From JBCCFC01 sp965213595 (GTDB lineage: Bacteria; Chloroflexota; Anaerolineae; Caldilineales; Caldilineaceae), in assembly GCA_965213595.1 (NCBI GenBank), contig CBDBZO010000001.1:558001-622000 (forward strand): a DNA stretch of 64,000 bases, read 5' to 3'. The notes under the pieces were generated by a model. It did not search any database. It was not told the DNA's origin and saw only the letters and a list, made by a program, of their open reading frames with translations. Shown here one piece after another: positions 1-8,209 of this stretch (position 1 is its first letter; every line of letters begins with the position of its first letter). The translations under genes were made by a program, and so were the position numbers.

Positions 1-1
1 G

Positions 2-619
2 CGCGTGCTCAATACCTTCGAGCCGGAGCACCCCGGCACGCGCATCGTCGAGCGCGCAGAAATGGAGGGCGATGATTACCAGGGGCGCGGCGTCAAGGCC
101 GTGACGGCGATTCGCGCCATGAACTTGATCACCGTGGCCGGGCGCGGCTTTATGGGCGTGCCCGGCACGGCGGCGCGCACCTTCCAGGCCGTGGCGGGCG
201 CAAATGCCAACGTGATGATGATCAGCCAGAGCAGCAGCGAGCAGGGCATCTGCATGGTCATCCCCGCTGCGTCGGCGGAGATCGTGCAGCTGGCGCTGCG
301 GCAGGAATTTGCGCGCGAGCTGGCCCGCGGCGAAATCGACGGCATCCTCAACCAGCCGGACATCGTAATTGTCGCCGTGGTCGGCAGCACCATGCGCGGC
401 ACGCCGGGCCTGGCCGCGGGCATCTTTAGCGCCGTGGCCACCCACGAGATCAACGTCATCGCCATTGCCCAGGGTTCAAGCGAAGCCAACATCAGCTTTG
501 TGCTCGAAGAAGCCCGCGTCGTCGAAGCCGTGCAGGCGATCCACGACGCCTTTGAGCTGCACAAGCCCACCGCCGAACGCAGCCCCCGCATCCGCCTGCT
601 CACAGCGGAGGTGGCGTAA
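2..619 (+). CDS. lysC: Aspartate kinase, C-terminal ACT part (5' end outside window)
   Basis: The reading frame is open from the window edge, so the catalytic kinase domain lies upstream. The visible part starts with 'NTFEPEHPGTRI', the usual linker between the kinase core and the regulatory region of aspartokinases. Two ACT repeats follow, around 'ITVAGRGFMGVPGTAARTF' and 'VAVVGSTMRGTPGLAAGIF', each with the glycine-rich loop that binds allosteric amino acids; the segments 'MMISQSSSEQGICM' and 'VIAIAQGSSEANISF' are the matching strands. Aspartokinase phosphorylates aspartate, the first step toward Lys, Thr and Met. Homoserine dehydrogenase follows in the same direction, so the two activities are encoded separately here rather than as a ThrA fusion. 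The assignment is secure; the isozyme type cannot be judged without the N-terminal half. Confidence 0.9.
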   Translation, partial: RVLNTFEPEHPGTRIVERAEMEGDDYQGRGVKAVTAIRAMNLITVAGRGFMGVPGTAARTFQAVAGANANVMMISQSSSEQGICMVIPAASAEIVQLALRQEFARELARGEIDGILNQPDIVIVAVVGSTMRGTPGLAAGIFSAVATHEINVIAIAQGSSEANISFVLEEARVVEAVQAIHDAFELHKPTAERSPRIRLLTAEVA

Positions 620-698
620 ACCACTTGTTTCATGCGCCACCACGCCTATGCTATACTCTGTACCCATAGATGCTGTGTACGAAATCAAGCAGAAGAGC

Positions 699-780
699 GA
701 TCCACGAAGGGCACGAAGTTACACGAAGGAAGAACGTCGACGAAAAAATCTTCGCGTTTCTTCGTGCCCTTCATAGGCCA
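699..780. repeat. Dispersed palindrome, CACGAAGGGCACGAAG family, copy 1
   Basis: The left arm 'gatccacgaagggcacgaag' is answered by 'cttcgtgcccttcatagg' on the right. The left half through 'cgtcgac' nearly matches the copy at 12927-13006. It fills the space between lysC and hom. Noncoding dispersed element; it could fold in RNA. Confidence 0.75.
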
Positions 781-808
781 CTTTCTTCAACACTTAGCGG
801 ACGATTTA

Positions 809-1960
809 ATGCGTGAAGTTCCCGTAATTCTATTTGGCCTCGGCGGCGTCGGACGGGCTTTTGTCCAGCAAGTTCTCGATCTGCGCGACTTTCACGGGCG
901 CGAGCACGGCCTGCGCCTCGATTTTACGGCTCTCTGCGACAGCAATGGCGCAATCGTCGCGGGGGGTGGCGCACGAGGCGAATCGACGGGCGCGCTGGCC
1001 GACGCCCTGCTGCGCGACTTGCTGTCGCACAAGGCGCGGGGCGGGCGCCTGGCCGAGCACGGGGCGGGCGCGGCGCAGCGTGACCTCGCGGCGATCGTCG
1101 ACTTAGCCGGTCGCGCGGGAGCGGTGGTGGTGGACTGCACGGCCAGCGAGCAGACCGTCTCGGCGCTGCGCTTTGCGCTGGAGCGGGGCTACCGGATCGT
1201 GCTTGCCAACAAAGTCCCGCTCACGGTGGGGCTGGAAGCGTACAACGCGCTCACCCGCAGCGGCGACCCACCCGCCGTCGACGCCATCGACGACGCGCCG
1301 CGCGTGCTCCACCGCGCGCGCTGGGAAACAACCGTCGGTGCGGGGCTGCCGGTGATCGCCACGCTCAACCGGCTGATCGCCAGCGGCGATGAGGTCTCGC
1401 ATATTGCGGGAACCTTTAGCGGCACGCTCGGCTATGTGATGACGGGCCTGCAGGAAGGCCAGGCCTTTAGCGCCATCGTGCGCGACGCGTTTGAGCAGGG
1501 CTACACCGAGCCCGACCCGCGCGACGATCTAGGCGGTATCGACGTGGCGCGCAAGGCGCTGATTTTGGCGCGCGGCCTGGGCTGGCCGCTAAATTTGCGC
1601 GACGTGGCGGTCGAGGGGCTGTACCCCAGCGAGATGAACGATTTGTCGGTGGACGAATTCATGCAGGCCCTGCCCAAGCTCGACGAGCGCTTCGCCGAGC
1701 AGGTCGAGCAGGCGGCAGCGGCGGGGAAAGTCCTGCGCTATGCGGCGACAGTCGCAGACGGCGCGTGCAGCGTTGGCCCACAGGCCGTCGACGCCGACAG
1801 CCCGCTTGGTCGGCTGACGGGCACGGACAATCTCGTGGAATTTACCACGCGCTGGTACAGCCCCAACCCGCTTGTGATCCAGGGCCGCGGCGCGGGCGTC
1901 GAGGCCACGGCGGCGGGGGTGTTGAGCGATGTGGTGGAGCTGGCATTTGTGGGCGGGTAG
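809..1960 (+). CDS. hom: Homoserine dehydrogenase
   Basis: Predicted 383 residues; it reduces aspartate semialdehyde to homoserine with NAD(P)H at the Thr/Met branch. The N terminus 'VPVILFGLGGVGRAFVQQVL' is a Rossmann GxGxxG loop. The family signatures 'NKVPLTVG', 'ETTVGAGLPVIATL', 'GTFSGTLGYVM' and 'EPDPRDDLGGIDVARKALIL' are all present, the last two forming the substrate-binding and catalytic region. There is no C-terminal ACT domain, so this is the short form. The ATG at 809 is chosen because it places the Rossmann strand at residue 4; the frame remains open upstream through the palindromic repeat, which is unlikely to be coding. It lies downstream of lysC and near asd, consistent with a threonine/methionine biosynthetic group. 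Confidence 0.93.
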   Translation: MREVPVILFGLGGVGRAFVQQVLDLRDFHGREHGLRLDFTALCDSNGAIVAGGGARGESTGALADALLRDLLSHKARGGRLAEHGAGAAQRDLAAIVDLAGRAGAVVVDCTASEQTVSALRFALERGYRIVLANKVPLTVGLEAYNALTRSGDPPAVDAIDDAPRVLHRARWETTVGAGLPVIATLNRLIASGDEVSHIAGTFSGTLGYVMTGLQEGQAFSAIVRDAFEQGYTEPDPRDDLGGIDVARKALILARGLGWPLNLRDVAVEGLYPSEMNDLSVDEFMQALPKLDERFAEQVEQAAAAGKVLRYAATVADGACSVGPQAVDADSPLGRLTGTDNLVEFTTRWYSPNPLVIQGRGAGVEATAAGVLSDVVELAFVGG

Positions 1961-1981
1961 CATTGATGAAAGGAATATAAA

Positions 1982-2290
1982 ATGGCTACAATTTACGGTA
2001 TCATCGAAAACGGAGTCGTGAAGACGGATGCGTCCCTCGATGAGTTGGAGGGGCAACGAGTGATGATTACGATCGAGGGGGTGTCGGTCAACGGTGCGGC
2101 GAATGGCGTTGCCAGCAGCGCATCAGCAGTCGTCTTGAATACAGAAGAATCAACGGCGGAAAAAACCGAGGAGTACACCGATTCTTTGCTTGAATGGATT
2201 AAAGAAAACGGGATTGATGATCCCAGCCTACCGCCGGATTTCGCGCACGAGCATGAGCACTATCTTTATGGCACGCCCAAACAGGGTTAG
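1982..2290 (+). CDS. Small acidic protein, probable antitoxin partner of the PIN protein
   Basis: 102 residues. The N terminus 'MATIYGIIENGVVKTDASLDELEGQRVMITIEG' (read in parts: a short beta-rich head, then 'LDELEGQRVMITIE') resembles the small DNA-binding/antitoxin-like proteins that precede PIN toxins in many bacteria. The C-terminal half is acidic and ends 'EHEHYLYGTPKQG'. A strong ribosome site ('gaaaggaat') lies just before the ATG. The next gene, 18 bases downstream, encodes a PIN-domain protein, and pairing is the main functional evidence. I do not recognise a specific antitoxin family. Confidence 0.6.
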   Translation: MATIYGIIENGVVKTDASLDELEGQRVMITIEGVSVNGAANGVASSASAVVLNTEESTAEKTEEYTDSLLEWIKENGIDDPSLPPDFAHEHEHYLYGTPKQG

Positions 2291-2308
2291 CAATGGGTAG
2301 GGTTAGCA

Positions 2309-2722
2309 ATGGATAAGGTATTTGTAGATGCTGCGGCTTGGATTGCTATCTTTGTGCCCAAGGATAGCTTACATGCAGCGGCTATTTCACTGTATGCCGA
2401 CATGCGTCGCGTCAAAACAAACTTTGTGACGACCGAGTTTGTGTTGCTTGAGGTGGCTGACGCATTTGCCTCTGCACGCAATCGAAATGAAACAGTGGAA
2501 TTCATTGAACGACTGCGAGCCGATCCGTTGCTGGAAATCATCCCCGCCTCTCAGTCTTTGTGGAGCGACGGCTGGTCGCTCTACAAACAGCGCCCCGACA
2601 AAGACTGGGGCCTCACCGACTGCATCAGCTTTGTCACCATGCGGCGCGAAAGCATGGCGCGTGCCTTTACCTCCGACCAGCACTTTGCACAGGCGGGCTT
2701 TGTCAAGCTGTTACAAAATTGA
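2309..2722 (+). CDS. PIN-domain protein (VapC-like ribonuclease toxin)
   Basis: 137 residues, the normal size of a VapC toxin. PIN-domain acidic residues are visible: D7 in 'VFVDAAAWIAIF', E43/E48 in 'VTTEFVLLEVADAF', D104 in 'DWGLTDCISFVTM' and D123 in 'AFTSDQHFAQAGF'. In VapC enzymes these bind Mg2+ and cleave RNA. The ATG at 2309 follows a 12-base direct duplication ('ggttagcaatgg' occurs twice at 2284-2313), so the start may have been duplicated. With the small acidic gene just upstream it forms a likely type II toxin-antitoxin pair, sitting between hom and asd. RNA target unknown. Confidence 0.85.
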   Translation: MDKVFVDAAAWIAIFVPKDSLHAAAISLYADMRRVKTNFVTTEFVLLEVADAFASARNRNETVEFIERLRADPLLEIIPASQSLWSDGWSLYKQRPDKDWGLTDCISFVTMRRESMARAFTSDQHFAQAGFVKLLQN

Positions 2723-2736
2723 ACGTTGCGTGTTGT

Positions 2737-2913
2737 CATTCCCGCGAACGCGCAATGGCGTTAAGTTAGGGCCTCCTCGTTCCACGCGGAGCGTGGAATG
2801 CGCTGCGGGAGGCTCCGCCTCCCCTTTAGAGGCAGAGCCTCCGGATTGAGTTCCCACGCTCTGCGTGGGAACCAGCTTGCTTAACTTAACGCCATTGCGC
2901 GAACGCGGGAATG
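2737..2913. mobile_element. MITE-like element with 32-bp terminal inverted repeats
   Basis: The arms 2737-2768 and 2882-2913 are inverted copies that agree at 30 of 32 positions. Between them lie four smaller hairpins in a row: around 'ttccacgcggagcgtggaa', 'gggaggctccgcctccc', 'gaggcagagcctc' and 'gttcccacgctctgcgtggg'. No coding potential. The last inner hairpin is repeated exactly (22 bases, inverted) at 61204-61225. Size and architecture suggest a nonautonomous mobile element or a REP-like palindromic unit. Confidence 0.7.
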
Positions 2914-2998
2914 CATCTTGGGCCAGCGTGGTTCCTGCCGGAGTAGCGACCCAAGCCCATTTCAAAATCATAAACGACTAAAATTCGAGAGAAACACC

Positions 2999-4099
2999 AT
3001 GAACGAGAAAATTCGAGTCGGCGTACTGGGGGCGACGGGGGCCGTGGGCCAGCGCTTTGTGCAGATGCTGCAGGGCCATCCCTGGTTTGAGATTGCGGCG
3101 CTCTGCGCCTCCGAACGCAGCGCGGGCAAGCCCTACGCCGAAGCCTGCCGCTGGATTCTGCGCGGCGACATGCCCGCCCACCTGCGCGACTGGGTGCTGG
3201 AGCCCTGCGTGCCCGGCCCCGAGTGCGACATCGTCTTCAGCGCGCTGCCCGGCGATGTAGCGACGAGCGTGGAGAAGGCCTTTGCCGAATCGGGCTACTT
3301 TGTGTGCAGCAACGCGCGCTCCCACCGCTACGAGGCGGACGTGCCGCTGCTAATCCCCGAAGTCAACCCCGACCACCTGGGGCTGCTGCCGATTCAGCAG
3401 CGCAATCGCGGCTGGGACGGCGCGATTTTGACCAACCCCAACTGCAGCACCACCCACCTTGTCGGCGCGCTGCATCCGCTGCACCAGCGCTTTGGCATTG
3501 CGCGCATGTTCGTCTCTACCATGCAGGCCGTAAGCGGCGCGGGCTACCCCGGCTTGAGCAGCATGGACTTCATCGACAACGTCGTGCCCTACATTGGCGG
3601 CGAGGAGGAGAAAATCGAGCAGAAGGAGCCGCAGAAGCTGCTCGGTACCTTTGATGGCGAGCGCGTGCGCGACGCCGACTTCCGCATTTCGGCCCACTGC
3701 AACCGCGTTCCCGTGCGCAACGGTCACCTCGCCGCGCTAAGCGTTGAATTTGTGGAGGCGCCGACGCGCGATGAAATTTTACAGGCGTGGTCGGATTATC
3801 ACCCGCTGCCGCAGCAGCTGGGGCTGCCCAGCGCGCCCGAAACTCCCATCATTTACACCGACGCGCCGGATCGACCACAGCCGCGCCTGGATCGCATGGC
3901 GGGCAGCGTGCCGGGTATGGCCAACGTGGTTGGTCGCCTGCGCCCCGATCCGCTCTTTGATTGGAAATTCCTGGTGCTTGGCCACAACACCGTGCGCGGC
4001 GCAGCGGGCGGCAGCCTGCTCAACGCCGAGCTGCTGGTGACGCAGGGCTACCTGGGGGAGGAAGCGGCGGCGTTGGCCAACGGGCGCGTTTTGGCCTAG
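2999..4099 (+). CDS. asd: Aspartate-semialdehyde dehydrogenase
   Basis: 366 residues; it reduces aspartyl phosphate to aspartate semialdehyde, between LysC and Hom. The N terminus 'IRVGVLGATGAVGQRFVQML' is the NADP-binding loop. The catalytic cysteine is in 'LTNPNCSTTHLVGALHPL', and the acid/base histidine lies near 'HCNRVPVRNGH'. These forms match the archaeal/fungal-like Asd branch rather than the E. coli type, and 'GGEEEKIEQKEPQKLLG' is typical of that branch. The ATG at 2999 follows a purine-rich 'cgagagaaac'. The gene directly follows the MITE-like element. Confidence 0.93.
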   Translation: MNEKIRVGVLGATGAVGQRFVQMLQGHPWFEIAALCASERSAGKPYAEACRWILRGDMPAHLRDWVLEPCVPGPECDIVFSALPGDVATSVEKAFAESGYFVCSNARSHRYEADVPLLIPEVNPDHLGLLPIQQRNRGWDGAILTNPNCSTTHLVGALHPLHQRFGIARMFVSTMQAVSGAGYPGLSSMDFIDNVVPYIGGEEEKIEQKEPQKLLGTFDGERVRDADFRISAHCNRVPVRNGHLAALSVEFVEAPTRDEILQAWSDYHPLPQQLGLPSAPETPIIYTDAPDRPQPRLDRMAGSVPGMANVVGRLRPDPLFDWKFLVLGHNTVRGAAGGSLLNAELLVTQGYLGEEAAALANGRVLA

Positions 4100-4110
4100 T
4101 ACAGCAGGCG

Positions 4111-4290
4111 CAAGTCAGTACAGCAGTTCCAAATTTGAGCATTTACGGAAGAAGACCGGCCACGAACTGCACGAATTGCACAAATTTTGGAGAACGACCC
4201 ATCGATCATTCGTGTAATTGGTGTAATTCGTGGCAAATTTTCTTGGCGACACACGCTAAATTTGGAATTGCTGAAGTCAGTAGACAGTTG
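4111..4290. repeat. Imperfect long palindrome in the asd downstream region
   Basis: 'cagcagttccaaatttgagc' (4121-4140) is inverted at 4255-4273 ('gctaaatttggaattgctg'). Inside, 'ccacgaactgcacgaattgcac' is answered by 'gtgtaattggtgtaattcgtgg'. The whole could fold into one long cruciform. It is probably another dispersed intergenic element; nothing coding is evident. Confidence 0.6.
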
Positions 4291-4331
4291 GCTTGCGCTG
4301 CCGCTGATGGCTACAGCCCACCAGCTTGCTG

Positions 4332-4388
4332 GCGCAAACCCGGTGAATCGGGTTGCAAGCTCGTGAACCCGGTTCACCGGGTTTGCGC
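4332..4388. repeat. Perfect 16-bp inverted repeat
   Basis: 'gcgcaaacccggtgaa' at 4332-4347 is exactly inverted at 4373-4388. A second stem, 'agcttgc'/'gcaagct', overlaps it, so alternative foldings are possible. There is no T-tract, so a simple terminator is unlikely. The rest of the 4100-4691 gap is AT-richer and I see no gene in it. Confidence 0.6.
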
Positions 4389-4691
4389 TTTTCAGCCCGG
4401 CGGCTTTAGCGCTGGGCGGTCGCCGACTGCGCAGCCGTTCAATTGCTTACGACTATATGTACCAATCGAAAACGCTGAGTAGACAAAATGGCATAGACAA
4501 GTATATAGATATTTGGTATAACACTGTGGATAAGTCTACAATGGAGAAAGACAACGTTGAGTGAGCGTCGCGTTTGCGAATGGATTTGAACTGCAACATA
4601 AACTGAAACGCTCACCATTCAAACTTGTGGCGATCCGTCGCGAGTGAAGCGAAGCTGCGCAAATCCGTGCATGGAGAATAGGAGCAATCAA

Positions 4692-6014
4692 GTGAACGCA
4701 TCGAGCACAACGGCTTTCGGGCAGACAACCACATACCAAAACGGTACGTCACATTCGAGCACGCACTATCAAAACGGTGCATACAACGCAGAAGCTGGAG
4801 CAGAATTGACGGAGGAAGCGGGGAGGACAAAGCACGCAACGGCTGAACACATGTCCACCTTTGGGCGCGCCAAACTTTCTGATTTGGTTGGAGATTTTGT
4901 GGTGTATCGCAATTTGGAGCCGCTCGATGAACGATTGGGCGGGCTGCGGCGGGCACACTATCAGATGGGCCTCACCGAACGCCGCGTGCCGCGCAAGCAG
5001 GAGATGAACTACGCCAAAGCAGCCTTGTGGATCACCAAACAGGCGCAGGCAGTTCGCCAGCAAGACGCTGAAATTCGCGAGCTGCTCTTCGTCGGCGATT
5101 CGCTCTACACCGACGGCCAGTGCTACCAGAACTTGCGCAAGCTGGTCGACTGGCGCAGCGCCTGCTTTATCGGCACGGAAGAGCAGGAAAAGTCCGGCTG
5201 CGTGAATTTGCGCGAGGAAGACAACATCTACATCGCCAACCGCTGGTCGATGTTGGGGGCGTGGATGGCGTGGCTGCGCAACGGCGGCTTTGTGCTGGAC
5301 GAGGGCACGGCCGTGATCATGGACATTGACAAAACGATTTTCGGCGCCAAGGGACGCAACGATCACGCCATTGATCGTGCTCGGCTACAGGGTATTGACC
5401 GCACGATGGTTTCCGTGCTGGGCGAAAATTTTGATCGCGACGCCTTCAAGCGCCACTACACCGAACTCAACCGCCCCCTCTACCACTGCGTCACCACCGA
5501 TAACCAGGACTACCTGGGCTACATCTGCCTGGTGACCAACGCCGGGCTCATTCAATTTGACGAAGTGGTGGATGAGGTAAAGCGCGGCGCGCTGGACAAT
5601 TTTGAGCAGTTTGTGCGCTGGGTGGATTCGCGCGCGATGATCCAGCCCGTGCAGAGCGAGGCGCTGCGCCAGGCCCGCGAAACCGTGAGCATGGCCGTGC
5701 GCCAGGGCGACCCGACCCCCTTCAAGCGCTTCCGTCGCCAGGAATTTGTCTGCACCGTGAGCCAAATGGGCTGCCTGCCGGACGATAGCGACTGCGAAAC
5801 CATGCTGGCCGAGGAAATCACCTTTACCAACGAGATGCGCGAACTGGCGCAGTGGCTCAGCGAGCGCGGCTGCCTGCTGCTCTGCCTCAGCGACAAGCCG
5901 GACGAATCCGCGCTGCCCAGCGAGCGAGCGTCCTCCGATCTGCTGCCGCTGCACCAGGTGGAAACGCACCTCGTCGGCACCAGCATCCGCGCCGATTTGG
6001 CATCGATTGCTTAA
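4692..6014 (+). CDS. HAD-superfamily-like protein with unusual motif order
   Basis: About 440 residues from the GTG at 4692, chosen because 'taggag' lies 7 bases before it; ATG at 4851 is an alternative. A HAD motif I, 'VIMDIDKTIF' (D211, D213, T215), lies mid-protein. Upstream of it, 'LLFVGDSLYTDGQCYQNL' (around 135) looks like HAD motif IV (GDxxxTD), which normally comes last. Near the C terminus, 'LLLCLSDKPDE' (around 400) resembles motifs II/III. Between them are about 170 residues that could be a cap domain. HAD enzymes are mostly phosphatases using the first Asp as nucleophile; the substrate here is unknown. The first 60 residues are Ser/Thr/Gln-rich and probably disordered. A strong terminator follows the gene. 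Domain membership is likely; function is not recognised. Confidence 0.7.
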   Translation: MNASSTTAFGQTTTYQNGTSHSSTHYQNGAYNAEAGAELTEEAGRTKHATAEHMSTFGRAKLSDLVGDFVVYRNLEPLDERLGGLRRAHYQMGLTERRVPRKQEMNYAKAALWITKQAQAVRQQDAEIRELLFVGDSLYTDGQCYQNLRKLVDWRSACFIGTEEQEKSGCVNLREEDNIYIANRWSMLGAWMAWLRNGGFVLDEGTAVIMDIDKTIFGAKGRNDHAIDRARLQGIDRTMVSVLGENFDRDAFKRHYTELNRPLYHCVTTDNQDYLGYICLVTNAGLIQFDEVVDEVKRGALDNFEQFVRWVDSRAMIQPVQSEALRQARETVSMAVRQGDPTPFKRFRRQEFVCTVSQMGCLPDDSDCETMLAEEITFTNEMRELAQWLSERGCLLLCLSDKPDESALPSERASSDLLPLHQVETHLVGTSIRADLASIA

Positions 6015-6094
6015 CTCCACATGAGAACAGTGCTGGCTCGGCGGCAACCCGTGGTGGGCTTACTGAGTTACCACCAAAATTGAGCGATAATTGA

Positions 6095-6130
6095 GGGCCG
6101 ACGACAGCTGTGTCGTCGGCCCAATTTTTT
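6095..6130 (+). terminator. Rho-independent terminator after the HAD-like gene
   Basis: Perfect 12-bp stem 'gggccgacgaca'/'tgtcgtcggccc' with a gctg loop, then 'aatttttt'. It lies 13 bases before the ftsH start, so ftsH must be transcribed from a start within or past it, or by readthrough. Confidence 0.85.
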
Positions 6131-6142
6131 CTAAAGTTTACC

Positions 6143-8086
6143 ATGGCAGATAATCAAAAACCACAGCGCGGCAACAACCGCAATAATAAGCAGGGCAGTG
6201 AAGGCGGCCAAAACAACGGGGAAGGGCCCCGCAACCGGGGCGCGGCAGTTCTTTCGCGCGGCTGGTTCTGGATTGCGCTCGTCATCATCATGCTCTTTGG
6301 CTCGCGGCTGCTCTTTAGCGGCACCGGCTCCACGGCGGAAGATACCTCGCTCACCCAAGTTGCCGAATACATCATCGGTGGCGACGTGGCGACGCTGACC
6401 GTGCGCGGCGAAGTCGTCGACGTGGTGCTGGACGACGGGCGCGAGTTTCGCACGCGCAAAGAGGAAGGCCAGAGCCTGCTCACCTCGCTGGCGGCGCTCG
6501 GCGTGGAGCAGCAGCAGTTTGATGACATTGTCACCATCGATCGCGCGCCCAACGGGGCCGCCATTTTTAACTGGCTGATTTACCTGCTGCCGATGATCCT
6601 GATCTTTGGCTTCCTGATTTTTATCATGCGCCAATCCGGCGGCGCGGGCCAAAATCGCGCCATGCAGTTTGGCCGCAGCCGCGCCCGCAAGCTGGACACC
6701 GCCGACCGCCCCACGGTGACCTTTGACGACGTGGCCGGTTCGGAAGAGGCCAAGCAGGAATTGGAAGAGGTGGTGGAATTTCTAAAAGAGCCGCAAAAGT
6801 TCGCGGCCCTGGGTGCGCGTATTCCCAAGGGCGTGCTCATGATCGGCGCGCCGGGCACGGGCAAGACGCTGCTGGCCAAAGCCGTTGCGGGCGAGGCGGG
6901 CGTACCCTTCTTTAGCGCCTCCGGCTCCGAATTTGTAGAGATGTTTGTCGGCGTGGGCGCGAGCCGCGTGCGCGATCTGTTCGAGCAGGCCAAGAAAAAT
7001 TCCCCCTGCATCATCTTTGTAGACGAGATCGACGCCGTGGGTCGCCACCGCGGCGCGGGCATGGGCGGCGGCAACGACGAGCGCGAGCAGACGCTCAACC
7101 AAATCCTCGTCGAGATGGACGGCTTTGACAGCGACACCAATATCGTCATCATCGCCGCCACCAACCGGCCCGACATTCTCGATCCGGCGCTGCTGCGTCC
7201 CGGTCGCTTTGACCGCAAGGTGATTGTCGAGCGCCCGGACCGCAAGGGCCGCCACGCGATTCTCCAGGTACACTCGCGCGGCAAGCCAATGGCGCCCAAC
7301 GTTGATCTGGAGCAGATCGCCGCGCAGACGCCCGGCATGGTCGGCGCGGATTTGGAGAATTTGATCAACGAAGCCGCGATTCTCTCCGCGCGCCGCAACA
7401 AGCGCGCCATCAGTATGGACGAACTGGTCGAATCCATCGAGCGCGTCATGGCGGGCCCCGCGCGACGCAGCCGCGTGCTGGACGATATTGATCGCCAAAT
7501 TGTGGCCTTTCACGAAGCCGGTCACGCGCTGGTGATGGAAAACTTGGAGCACGCGGACGGCGTTGGCAAAATTACCATTGTGAGCCGCGGGCAGGCGCTG
7601 GGCTACGTGATGCCGCTGCCCAACGAGGAGCGCTCGATGAAGAGCCGCGCCGAGTACGAGGATGAGCTGGTCGGCCTGCTGGGCGGGCGCGCGGCGGAAG
7701 AGCTGATCTTCACCGAACCGAGCACCGGCGCGACCAACGACATTGAACGCGTGACCAAGATTGCCAAGGCAATGGTCACCCGCTACGGCATGAGCGAGGC
7801 CATTGGCCCCATGCAGCTCCAGCAGAGCGAATCCAACCCCTTCTTGGGCATGGACATCGGCGAGCAGCGCACCTATAGCGAAGAAGTTGCCCGCATCATC
7901 GATGGCGAGGTGCGGCGCATTGTCGAGAAGGCTTACGGACGCGCCAAGCAAATTTTGACCGACAACATGGACAAGCTGCGCCTCCTGGCCGAGACGCTGC
8001 TCGATCAAGAAGTGCTCGACCGCGAAGACTTTCTCAAGCTCGTGCAGGGCGAAGAAGCGGGCGCGGCGCCCGCCGCCGCGGATTAG
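6143..8086 (+). CDS. ftsH: ATP-dependent zinc metalloprotease FtsH
   Basis: About 647 residues. It is a membrane-anchored AAA+ protease degrading misfolded membrane and regulatory proteins. Order of parts: a Gln/Asn-rich cytoplasmic tail (1-38), transmembrane helix (about 40-57), extracytoplasmic domain, second helix 'FNWLIYLLPMILIFGFLIFI' (about 141-162), Walker A 'GAPGTGKT' (near 235), Walker B 'IIFVDEID' (near 290), the second region of homology 'IVIIAATNRPDILDPALLRPG', and the zinc site HEAGH (457-461) with the third ligand in 'TGATNDIERVTKIA'. The ATG at 6143 follows 'ctaaag'; the frame continues upstream into the terminator stem and is rejected there. All catalytic elements are intact. 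Confidence 0.97.
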   Translation: MADNQKPQRGNNRNNKQGSEGGQNNGEGPRNRGAAVLSRGWFWIALVIIMLFGSRLLFSGTGSTAEDTSLTQVAEYIIGGDVATLTVRGEVVDVVLDDGREFRTRKEEGQSLLTSLAALGVEQQQFDDIVTIDRAPNGAAIFNWLIYLLPMILIFGFLIFIMRQSGGAGQNRAMQFGRSRARKLDTADRPTVTFDDVAGSEEAKQELEEVVEFLKEPQKFAALGARIPKGVLMIGAPGTGKTLLAKAVAGEAGVPFFSASGSEFVEMFVGVGASRVRDLFEQAKKNSPCIIFVDEIDAVGRHRGAGMGGGNDEREQTLNQILVEMDGFDSDTNIVIIAATNRPDILDPALLRPGRFDRKVIVERPDRKGRHAILQVHSRGKPMAPNVDLEQIAAQTPGMVGADLENLINEAAILSARRNKRAISMDELVESIERVMAGPARRSRVLDDIDRQIVAFHEAGHALVMENLEHADGVGKITIVSRGQALGYVMPLPNEERSMKSRAEYEDELVGLLGGRAAEELIFTEPSTGATNDIERVTKIAKAMVTRYGMSEAIGPMQLQQSESNPFLGMDIGEQRTYSEEVARIIDGEVRRIVEKAYGRAKQILTDNMDKLRLLAETLLDQEVLDREDFLKLVQGEEAGAAPAAAD

Positions 8087-8138
8087 GCTCATCCAGTCAC
8101 TTTCACGGCGATTAATAAGGTGTTCGATAAAGAAAAAG

Positions 8139-8194
8139 AGGCGTGTTGACCGGCGCTGGTTCTTAAGCCAGCATTAGTCAACACGCCTTTCTTA
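8139..8194 (+). terminator. Terminator hairpin after ftsH
   Basis: Twelve-base stem 'aggcgtgttgac'/'gtcaacacgcct', with a nested 'gctgg'/'ccagc' stem in the loop, followed by 'ttctta'. It ends 15 bases before the acetyltransferase start. Confidence 0.75.
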
Positions 8195-8209
8195 TATCCA
8201 GGTTCTCCC

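Noticed and set aside
2737..2913. Considered as a rho-independent terminator only
   Set aside because: It is far longer than a terminator, and no T-tract follows either arm.
6782..8092. Long minus-strand frame opposite ftsH
   Set aside because: It shadows the FtsH catalytic region, and FtsH is unquestionable.
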